From Pseudobdellovibrionaceae bacterium (GTDB lineage Bacteria; Bdellovibrionota; Bdellovibrionia; Bdellovibrionales; Bdellovibrionaceae), in NCBI GenBank assembly GCA_021731025.1, contig JAKFYD010000030.1, forward strand, positions 1-43,010: a stretch of 43,010 bases of DNA, read 5' to 3'. The position numbers were made by a program, and so were the translations under genes. This document shows positions 31,996 through 38,808 of the stretch, one piece after another. Below the pieces are notes generated by a model. That model did no database searches. It was not told the origin of the DNA and saw nothing but the letters and a program-made list of their open reading frames with translations. How positions within the stretch are numbered: position 1 is the stretch's first letter; the number at the start of each line of letters is the position of its first letter.

Positions 31996-32654
31996 TAAGC
32001 CGCCCTTCTGTAATCGCGTGCATTTGCATTCCATATTGTTTCTATTTGATCGTGGTACTTAGGAAATCTGAAATCTTTCATCTCTTCTCTTTTCCAATAT
32101 AACAAATCGACGATGAGCCCTTTTTCTTCAACATTCTCCTTCAGGAGATGGGCAGCGTTGACCACACTTATGTCACTCATGGATTTTTTGACGGTTGTCC
32201 CAATCATAAAGGGATTACCCATATCGACGAATTGCTTCAGCGATAAACCGTGTAGAATGGCTTTATAATCAGTTCCACTTGTCTTCTTTCTAAAATCTGG
32301 TGCAATCGTAAAATTAGTACAGATCAAAGCTTTGTCAGAAGACGGCCAGCGCGAAATTTCTTCTAGAAGATTTTTTGGCCACATCCTAAAAAAACTATCG
32401 TCATAAAAAAGCGGGGCACGTAAATTTTTTTCGTCAAAGAAGGCAGCCCCAATCGGAGTATTACCTTGATAGAAACCTAACACGAGATCTTGCCTAACCC
32501 ACTGGTCGGAACAAACACTTTTAGGATCCCAACCAAAATATTTGTAAGAATCTCTCCACACATTAACCCACATTTCATATGTAGCGTTGTAAAGCTTTTC
32601 AGAAATATTCATTGGCTTTTTAGGTGAAAAAGATAAGCAGTACAAATCATTCAT
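31995..32654 (-). CDS. GNAT-like acyltransferase candidate
   Basis: 219 residues from the ATG at 32654, chosen because GTGGAGG lies 5 bases upstream; the frame extends to 32798 with no good start. The arrangement resembles an acyl-CoA N-acyltransferase fold: helix MNISEKLYNATYEMWVNVW, strand VLGFYQGNTPIGAAFF, motif-A-like NFTIAPDFRKKTSG, then helix and C-terminal strand LIVDLLYWKREE. Sequence identity to any named family was not recognised, so the fold call is inference. An acyl-homoserine-lactone synthase is a weaker alternative because its conserved residues are absent. It overlaps the next gene in TAATG and is the first gene of the pair. Confidence 0.6.
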   Translation of the reverse strand: MNDLYCLSFSPKKPMNISEKLYNATYEMWVNVWRDSYKYFGWDPKSVCSDQWVRQDLVLGFYQGNTPIGAAFFDEKNLRAPLFYDDSFFRMWPKNLLEEISRWPSSDKALICTNFTIAPDFRKKTSGTDYKAILHGLSLKQFVDMGNPFMIGTTVKKSMSDISVVNAAHLLKENVEEKGLIVDLLYWKREEMKDFRFPKYHDQIETIWNANARDYRRAA

Positions 32655-33096
32655 CCATTCCTCCACTAAGAATATAAATAAATTTTGTTTATACCTTTTC
32701 GTCCGTATTTCCAAAACGCCGAGTCTAGAAAAAATATTATTCGCAATTTTGTCGTGATTTAGATCTAAGCTTGGGTAGGCTCTACATGATGTAAACAATT
32801 ATCTTGCGAAGGTTATTTCTACGACAAAAATCTAGATTAAAATTCGGCAAACAAATGAAATTACTTTAATACTTTTAAACTAATCTTGATTTGAATGTGC
32901 AATATCGAGAACTCTCAAATTGAGCTTCTGCACATCCAATGTTTTTAGGCGCTTTAGGAATGAGTCAAAAAACTAGACAGACCTGTAACTATTGCATTGT
33001 TTTGAATCGAAGATGGTCTCTCCTCGAAACAGAAGCTTTTTAAGCTTAGAATTGCCGGCCTTCTTTTTGAAACAGTCCTAGCCGCCGAGGTAAAAT
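32655..33096. other. 442-base non-coding gap before the TonB-like gene
   Basis: No credible reading frame was seen. The A/T-rich gap holds the promoters of the divergent GNAT-like gene and TonB-like gene, the inverted repeat at 32895-32935, a 6-base hairpin AAGCTT-TTT-AAGCTT at 33033-33047, and an AGCCGCCGAGG just before the TonB-like ATG. A regulatory RNA is possible but not shown. Confidence 0.6.
32895..32935. repeat. Nested inverted repeat with GTCTCA/TGAGAC-like core
   Basis: ATGTGCA (32895-32901) and TGCACAT (32929-32935) are perfect arms. Inside, CTCTCA-AAT-TGAGCT (32912-32926) is a weaker copy of the GTCTCA-N3-TGAGAC site, with the central CTCA-N3-TGAG perfect. Confidence 0.5.
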
Positions 33097-34488
33097 ATGT
33101 CAGTGCGAAATTTTGATTTAAATCAAAAAGAAAAGTCTTCAGAGATCAATTCTGATCCTCAACAATTGAATTTCAGCGACTTGCAATTTCATTTGCCTCA
33201 TGTCGATTTTACTGAAATTCCTGAATTATCAGAGAGCGGATGGACTTCCCTGCGTGCTCTTTCTTACCAAAGAGTTACAAAAAGATATTTTAGTTTATCA
33301 ATTATTGTTCATGCTCTTTTGGCATCGGCTGTGCTCTTTCTAAATATCCCAATCTCTGAAGAGCCTAAAAAAGAAACTATTACTATCGAAATTCAGGAGC
33401 TTTCAGGAAATGAAGCGCCTGTTGTAAACCCCCTACCTATTAAAGCAGCAAAAGCACCCGTAGCTGCACTTCCCGAAAAGGCTGAAGCTCAGGCAACCCC
33501 CGTAGCATCTGCCACGCCTGCGACTCCTGCGCCCGCGCCTGAAGATTCATCCGAAGTGATTGATGAACCTGTTATCAAACTTAAACCTATCGCAGCGGCA
33601 CCTATCCCTAAGCCTGTTAAGACTGAAGTAAAGCCGAAAGCACAAGCTGTTAAATCTGTGCCAGCTGCCCAGAAACCCGCAGCTCCAGCAAAAACTTCAA
33701 GCGCAGCAAAGCCTCAACTTCTTTCCGAAGAATCTGAAGTCGCGGTTCCGGAAAGTTTAGATGATATTCAATCTCCCGATCTTGACGAAACATCAGTGAA
33801 AGACAATCACCCTCAACAAGCTGAAGCAAAAATCAGCAAGGATGTTGAGAAAGATCTTAAACATTCGGATGAGCAAGATGAAGACTTAGTTGCCAAAGAG
33901 TCAGAACAACTTAAGGCCATTGCAAAAAATCTCGAAGATGAATCTCAAGAAAATTTGAAAGCGATCGAAGCTCAAGATAAAGCCGAGCAAGAAGCGGTTC
34001 AAAAAGCCAGTGCTCGTCGACGTCAGCAAGAAGCCCAAGCCATTGCCGCAGCCAATGCAAAAGCTGAAGCTGAAAGAGCCTCCGCCGCAAAAGCAGCTGC
34101 CGCCGCGGCCGCCGCCAATCAAGGTGGCAACGGTCAAGGTGATGGCGAGGCCGAACAAACCGGAGCTGCTCCTGGAGTTGGCGATGTGCGCTCGCTTCAA
34201 GATATGAGACAAATGCCCGGCAATCCGAAACCTTCTTATGACTACAATGAACGTCTTCGCGGTGATGCTGGTGAAGTGGTTTTCTTGGCTTACGTCACTC
34301 GTGATGGATCAACGAGCCAGTTCAAAATGATGAAAAGTACAGGTCATAGAAATTTAGATTTAAAAACTTTAAAAGCTTTGAAAAAGTGGAAATTCTATCC
34401 AGGACAAGAGGGATGGGTTGAATTCCCATTCCGTTGGGATTTGAACGGCGGCCCTGCTGAAATGCCGACCATGTTGCGACGACGCTAG
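33097..34488 (+). CDS. TonB/TolA-like energy-transducing protein
   Basis: 463 residues: a cytoplasmic tail of about 65 residues, one membrane helix (YFSLSIIVHALLASAVLFLNIPI, about 67-89), a Pro/Ala/Glu/Lys-rich periplasmic span with Ala-rich coiled-coil (KAEAERASAAKAAAAAAAANQGG), and a C-terminal TonB-type domain (GEVVFLAYVTRDGSTSQF to the WVEFPFRWDLNGG end). It would couple inner-membrane energy to outer-membrane proteins or to cell-envelope constriction. The long N-terminal tail and mixed linker are between TonB and TolA in type. ExbB/ExbD genes are not visible nearby. RBS GAGG precedes the ATG. Confidence 0.88.
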   Translation: MSVRNFDLNQKEKSSEINSDPQQLNFSDLQFHLPHVDFTEIPELSESGWTSLRALSYQRVTKRYFSLSIIVHALLASAVLFLNIPISEEPKKETITIEIQELSGNEAPVVNPLPIKAAKAPVAALPEKAEAQATPVASATPATPAPAPEDSSEVIDEPVIKLKPIAAAPIPKPVKTEVKPKAQAVKSVPAAQKPAAPAKTSSAAKPQLLSEESEVAVPESLDDIQSPDLDETSVKDNHPQQAEAKISKDVEKDLKHSDEQDEDLVAKESEQLKAIAKNLEDESQENLKAIEAQDKAEQEAVQKASARRRQQEAQAIAAANAKAEAERASAAKAAAAAAAANQGGNGQGDGEAEQTGAAPGVGDVRSLQDMRQMPGNPKPSYDYNERLRGDAGEVVFLAYVTRDGSTSQFKMMKSTGHRNLDLKTLKALKKWKFYPGQEGWVEFPFRWDLNGGPAEMPTMLRRR

Positions 34489-34509
34489 GACTAAGCGCCT
34501 CTCCAAAAT

Positions 34510-34555
34510 GGACTCATGAATTCTGCAGTATATATGCTGCAAAACTTGTGAGTCC
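34510..34555. terminator. Long imperfect hairpin between convergent genes
   Basis: A 19-base arm (34510-34528) pairs with 34537-34555 across the loop TATATATG; outer GGACTCA/TGAGTCC and inner TGCAG/CTGCA are perfect, with two mismatches and two G-U pairs in between. On the minus strand it is followed by ATTTTGG, so it may end transcription of the 42-residue protein gene. There is no T-run on the plus side. Confidence 0.5.
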
Positions 34556-34578
34556 TCAAACACTTAATCTATTTGAAA

Positions 34579-34707
34579 TTAATCTTTGAAAAGAACTTTG
34601 GCAGATTTAGTTGTGCCTTTATTGCGAAGAGCTGCTTTTCGTTTTGTTCCAGAGCCCGCTTTTTTGTGTTTACGAATTAATTCTGTACGCTTTGTTTTTG
34701 AAGCCAT
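34579..34707 (-). CDS. Small basic conserved protein (42 aa)
   Basis: A short frame not long enough for usual ORF cut-offs. The protein starts MASKTKRTELIRKHKKAG and ends KGTTKSAKVLFKD; it has 14 Lys/Arg among 42 residues. GGGAG lies 5 bases before its ATG, which strongly supports translation. I associate this MxxKTKRTE-xxR-KxxxxGxxRKxxLRxKGTT pattern with a small basic family in Bdellovibrio and delta-type proteobacteria, perhaps nucleic-acid or ribosome associated (inference). It is convergent with the TonB-like gene with a long hairpin between. Confidence 0.75.
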   Translation of the reverse strand: MASKTKRTELIRKHKKAGSGTKRKAALRNKGTTKSAKVLFKD

Positions 34708-34744
34708 AACTACTCCCATTCCCGGTTAATGCCCTGCATAGCTA

Positions 34745-35557
34745 TCAAAAGGGAACAGCCAAGTCAACGGAATGGCGAGAATCCGAGGAATCTTGGACTT
34801 CGCCCTCGTAAGCATAATTCAGCTTAAATCGCGGTAAATCAAAGCCAAACCCGGCGGTCGCTAATTGGCGGCGAGTAGAATTCTCGTCACGGTAGCCAAA
34901 TCGAAGCAACATCCACTTGTTCAGATAGCTTTCAAAACCAAACATTGAAGTGAGACGAGCAAAACTGTTGTTAATATCGCTGAGGACATCGGCTCGAAGA
35001 CGAAAAAAGTCCTGCATAATGTAATTTGTGCCCAGTCCGACCTGAGGGTAAACCTTATAAGCCTGTGGAAAATCTTTTGTTTCCCCAGTCACGTTGTAAA
35101 AAACAAGCCCAAATCCCAAGCGCGGCATCGGGGCATAAGCGAAAGCCACATCACCATTGATGTGATTGATAGATCTTTCGGCTTGAACCACTTGGTAATA
35201 GTGAGCTGAAATCCCTGCCGTCCATTTACGACCCAGAAAATCAGCAATGGACAGTTTGAAATCCTTCAATGAGTCGCGCTGGTAATAAGAAAAGGCCGCA
35301 GGAACTAGGGCCTCGGGAGTGTTATCGGAAAAGCCGACTCCCAATTCTTTTGAGCCCACCAGCGAATAAAAGTAGTAGCCCCGCAAGTAAGGTAAAGTGG
35401 CAGGATTTAAAAAGCTTGAGTCTCCTGCGCTGACAGCAGCACGCCCTGTGCCCCCAGTGGCTGCCGAGACCGAGCCGTTGTAGACCTGGGCCGAAGCCTC
35501 TCGGTTGAGAGTGCAAAACAATAAACCACAAATGCTAACGGAAATAATGAACTTCAC
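34745..35557 (-). CDS. Outer-membrane beta-barrel-like protein
   Basis: 270 residues with a signal peptide (cleavage after REASA, about 23). A Gly/Ser-rich stretch (ATGGTGRAAVSAGDSSFLNPATLPYLRGYYF) like the start of FadL/PorV-type barrels is followed by repeated amphipathic strands separated by Asn/Asp/Gly turns, and the protein ends in Phe (VDLAVPF), the usual outer-membrane assembly signal. Start is GTG at 35557 with GGTGAGG 5 bases before it. It lies 58 bases downstream of the lipoprotein gene on the same strand. Substrate or partner is unknown. Confidence 0.78.
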   Translation of the reverse strand: MKFIISVSICGLLFCTLNREASAQVYNGSVSAATGGTGRAAVSAGDSSFLNPATLPYLRGYYFYSLVGSKELGVGFSDNTPEALVPAAFSYYQRDSLKDFKLSIADFLGRKWTAGISAHYYQVVQAERSINHINGDVAFAYAPMPRLGFGLVFYNVTGETKDFPQAYKVYPQVGLGTNYIMQDFFRLRADVLSDINNSFARLTSMFGFESYLNKWMLLRFGYRDENSTRRQLATAGFGFDLPRFKLNYAYEGEVQDSSDSRHSVDLAVPF

Positions 35558-35615
35558 GAGGACCTCACCTTTACAAGGAGTATCCTTATGACTGTAGGGA
35601 AATCAGAATCAAAAA

Positions 35616-36974
35616 TCAATTGCGAACGCAGATAGTAGCGACTTCAGCACAATAAGGGGTTGGCGGCGTCGCAGGATAGTTCTGACGACTGTCTTGAGTG
35701 TTGTAAAAACAGGGTTCAGTTAAATCGTACTGAACCGGAACCATTCCGTAGGATGTTCCCCCGGCATTTGAGGGTAATCCTTCATCCAAATAACAGCGAA
35801 AATTTAAAGGAACAATACAACGACCATCGACACTGACATCGTAGTCTTTTGCAGGGAAATGCCGACGTAAAATCTCTAACTCTTTTTTGTAATTGGCATC
35901 GGTCATGCGAGCGATTTTGTCTTTAGGACAGTGCCCAGGTTGATCTTCTTTACGAACGATGGAATATCTTCGAGAGATAGGACAGCTCCAAGTTCGCCCT
36001 GAAGGTTTACCGGTCTCGAGGTTCACTTCACTGACTGCAGTTAAAATATGCCGTGGATTCCACGGATGAGGTGCATTTCCTGGGTGAATCGCGCTGGTGT
36101 AATAATCGAGATCTTGTTGAAAGAGAAGCTTAAACCCTAAACCGTAGGCAACAGTTTTGCTGCCAGCCGTAGGAGTCCGCAAAAGTGTTTGGTCAATGCT
36201 GTCATCGAATCCGACTGTTAAAAGAGCCTCACTATCAAATTTATTACGAAATTCATTAGCGATTTCTTCATTCTTATTCAGTGCGAGTGAACCTTCTAAA
36301 ACTCGAAATTCATTTTCAGCTAATGGAAAAAAATTAACGAAAGCTGGTTCTGTTGATGAGTAAGCTGCATTCATCATCTTACCTAACCAGCGATCATCGG
36401 TTAAGAGTCCCATCATTGGGACAACTTCAATTCCGTAAGTAATATTACTTTGTGACGAATACACTTGGCGAAGATCATTGGTTTTTCGCATGCTGAATTG
36501 AATTTGAGCAGCTTCATTTCGTTTGGATTGGGCTAAATATATTTTTGCGTCGGTCGCGGTCGGAACGGTATTGTTCGGATTGTTGGGATCATAATTGGGC
36601 CTGATGTTTTGCTTCACCCAATCCACATAACTTTTAGTGATGCGTACACCTGATGTTACAACATCGGGAGCACTTGGGTTCAAAGGCTTCTGAACTTCGT
36701 AAGCACCAACTTTAAAAGTAAAAGCTTTGCTGGCCGAATTCGGACTAGCACAAGACATGTAAGTGAGTTGATCAATGGCGGCCTCGAAGGCAAATGGCGT
36801 AACATCCGACTGAACCGCTAACTGCTGCATTTCAACATTTTCTTGTTGAGTCGCTTCGAACCCGGCCTTACCACAATTTTGAAATGTTGTGACGACGATA
36901 GCTCCGCCAACAATGACAGTAAGAGATACAAATCTCCACGATTTGATTGAAGAAAATGATGCTTTAAGGCTCAT
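35616..36974 (-). CDS. Putative lipoprotein with FQNCG motif
   Basis: 452 residues. A long N-terminal hydrophobic segment (about 15-30) ends in TTFQNCGKAGF with Cys34 in a lipobox-like position; the -3/-1 residues (F, N) are not the usual LAG, but FQNCG recurs in Bdellovibrio lipoproteins as far as I recall. The mature part has a few Cys and is beta-rich with no enzyme motif. GGGGGA precedes the ATG at a spacing of about 10. It probably forms a unit with the downstream barrel-like gene (58-base gap). Confidence 0.7.
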   Translation of the reverse strand: MSLKASFSSIKSWRFVSLTVIVGGAIVVTTFQNCGKAGFEATQQENVEMQQLAVQSDVTPFAFEAAIDQLTYMSCASPNSASKAFTFKVGAYEVQKPLNPSAPDVVTSGVRITKSYVDWVKQNIRPNYDPNNPNNTVPTATDAKIYLAQSKRNEAAQIQFSMRKTNDLRQVYSSQSNITYGIEVVPMMGLLTDDRWLGKMMNAAYSSTEPAFVNFFPLAENEFRVLEGSLALNKNEEIANEFRNKFDSEALLTVGFDDSIDQTLLRTPTAGSKTVAYGLGFKLLFQQDLDYYTSAIHPGNAPHPWNPRHILTAVSEVNLETGKPSGRTWSCPISRRYSIVRKEDQPGHCPKDKIARMTDANYKKELEILRRHFPAKDYDVSVDGRCIVPLNFRCYLDEGLPSNAGGTSYGMVPVQYDLTEPCFYNTQDSRQNYPATPPTPYCAEVATICVRN

Positions 36975-37077
36975 TATTGATGTATCCCCCAGTTAGTTCA
37001 GAGTAACACAATCCGTCTTTAAATAACTTCCAAATCTTTGACTTGTCTTAGTATGAAACGTTTGTAATTGATAGGAT

Positions 37078-37965
37078 ATGTCTAAAATTAAGAAAGCCCT
37101 TATCCCAGCGGCTGGTCTAGGCACCCGCTTTTTACCTGCAACTAAAACCGTTCCGAAAGAGATGCTCACTCTTGTTGATGCACCTATTATTTTATACGTG
37201 GTTGAAGAAGCCATTCAGGCTGGGATTGAAGATATAATTCTGATCGCTGGTCGGGGCAAATACGCCATTGAAGATTTTTTTGATTCCTCCTATGAGCTTG
37301 AAGATAAACTGGCTCGCACGGGACAAACCCATCTGTTAGATCGTTTAAACCACGTGCGGGACAATGCAAACATAATCAGTATTCGCCAAAAGCAAGCCTT
37401 AGGTTTGGGTCATGCGGTTCTCTGTGGCGCCCCGGTTTTAGGGAATGATCCCTTTGCAGTACTCTTAGGTGACGAAATCACTTTGAGTGATAAAAAAAAT
37501 TCCAGTTTAACTTCACAACTTTGCGAAATTTACGCAAAAACTGGAAACACAGTTGTGTCCATTATGCCGGTCGAAGAAAGAGATGTTTCAAAATACGGAA
37601 TTGCTGAAGTTGAAAAAACGGCTGAAAAATACTTTCGAGTTAAGAGCTTAGTTGAAAAACCTCAGCCCACGGAAGTGCAAAGCCGATGGGCTCTGACCGG
37701 CCGTTATGTTTTTGAAAACGAAATTTTATCTGTTCTGAAAGAAGCTCGACCAACTTTAAACGGCGAAATTCAATTGACCGACAGCATGAATCTTTTAGCG
37801 CAGCGATCTGCGATGTGGGCCAGTTCTTTTAATGGCGTTCGCCATGATGCTGGTGATAAGCTGGGATATCTTAAAGCCAACGTTGAACTCGCCTTAAAAA
37901 ACGATGAACTAGGGCCCGAGTTCAAAAAATATTTGCGCGAAGTTTATACTCGCATAAAGGAATAG
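37078..37965 (+). CDS. galU: UTP-glucose-1-phosphate uridylyltransferase (GalU)
   Basis: Makes UDP-glucose from UTP and glucose-1-phosphate for envelope sugars. N-terminal signature IPAAGLGTRFLPATKTVPKE (residues 9-28) and the VSIMPVEERDVSKYGIAEV and VEKPQP segments are those of bacterial GalU. Length 295 is normal. It lies 3 bases before the exported protein gene 37969-38808, so the pair is co-transcribed. A TGTAAT element at 37063-37068 is too close to the start to be a reliable promoter. Confidence 0.93.
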   Translation: MSKIKKALIPAAGLGTRFLPATKTVPKEMLTLVDAPIILYVVEEAIQAGIEDIILIAGRGKYAIEDFFDSSYELEDKLARTGQTHLLDRLNHVRDNANIISIRQKQALGLGHAVLCGAPVLGNDPFAVLLGDEITLSDKKNSSLTSQLCEIYAKTGNTVVSIMPVEERDVSKYGIAEVEKTAEKYFRVKSLVEKPQPTEVQSRWALTGRYVFENEILSVLKEARPTLNGEIQLTDSMNLLAQRSAMWASSFNGVRHDAGDKLGYLKANVELALKNDELGPEFKKYLREVYTRIKE

Positions 37966-37968
37966 ACG

Positions 37969-38808
37969 ATGTGGAAATTATTTTTAGCTTTAACTTTATG
38001 GGCCTATATTCCTCCAACAAAAATGATTTTACAAAGAACCGTCGAAAATTCTGGAAGTGGAGTTTATGCCATTGATCAAGAAGTGCAATTTTCGAATGGA
38101 ACTGACACTGTTTCTTGGCGGGAAATTTGGTTGGTTGAAAATGAACGTAATCTGCGTTTGACGGTGGTTCCTCCGAAAGACCAGGCCGATAAAATTAAGA
38201 TTCAATACGTGTATGCGGGTGGACAAAGATGGTCTTTGGCTTCGGGAAAGAAAAAAGAATCCCAAAAAATTTCTGAGGATTTTGTCGAGAGATGGTTTCA
38301 TTACCGTCACGTTGATGCTTTCCAAAATGCTTTATTACAGAACCAAATTATTCCTGAGCTACCAAAGGCGACAACCGTTTCTAAGAAATCAAAATCAACG
38401 GATGAACCTAAATATGAGCCAGAAAATTTTGTCCGTTTAGGACGCTCGCAAAATGTCGTCACTTATTCTTTTGGTACTCCAACTCCTGCCCCAGATGAAA
38501 AGATGAATCCGGGTCTGTGGATTGAACAAGATCTTTTCCTGATTCGAAAAATCCGTTGGGCTAATCAAGCAGAAATTACTGCCGATGATCACGCTCCTTA
38601 CGCGAAGGGTTTGCAATTTCCAAAAACTCGCGTTCTGAAGTGGGGGCCAAACACGGTCACCATGAAGGTTCTGAACGTGGTGTCCCGTTCAGGTAAAGTA
38701 AATAATTTTTTCCAACCTCAATCTTTGGATTACGTGACGACTTTTGAAGGAATTCAATCTTCCCCATTGAAACCCATGATCGAGGAGTTCTACACGAGAT
38801 TCCGATGA
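37969..38808 (+). CDS. Exported protein between galU and priA, unknown function
   Basis: 279 residues. The first about 18 residues (MWKLFLALTLWAYIPPTK) form a short hydrophobic export-like segment. The rest is beta-rich (ILQRTVENSGSGVYAIDQEVQF, SWREIWLVENERNLRLTVV, FLIRKIRWANQAEIT) with no Cys and no catalytic motif, reminiscent of LolA/outer-membrane lipoprotein-sorting-like sheets, but that is impression only. AAAGGA in the galU end provides the ribosome site. It overlaps priA by 4 bases. Confidence 0.75.
   Translation: MWKLFLALTLWAYIPPTKMILQRTVENSGSGVYAIDQEVQFSNGTDTVSWREIWLVENERNLRLTVVPPKDQADKIKIQYVYAGGQRWSLASGKKKESQKISEDFVERWFHYRHVDAFQNALLQNQIIPELPKATTVSKKSKSTDEPKYEPENFVRLGRSQNVVTYSFGTPTPAPDEKMNPGLWIEQDLFLIRKIRWANQAEITADDHAPYAKGLQFPKTRVLKWGPNTVTMKVLNVVSRSGKVNNFFQPQSLDYVTTFEGIQSSPLKPMIEEFYTRFR

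Noticed and set aside
31995-32654. Possible acyl-homoserine-lactone synthase
   Set aside because: Size and a few strands are reminiscent, but the conserved residues of LuxI-type enzymes are not seen.
33901-34212. Minus-strand Gly/Phe-rich frame in the TonB-like gene
   Set aside because: Mirror of the Ala/Glu/Lys coiled coil; not protein-like on its own strand.
37038-37068. TTGACT ... TGTAAT as galU promoter
   Set aside because: Spacing is 19 bases and the -10 ends 9 bases before the ATG, leaving no room for the ribosome site.
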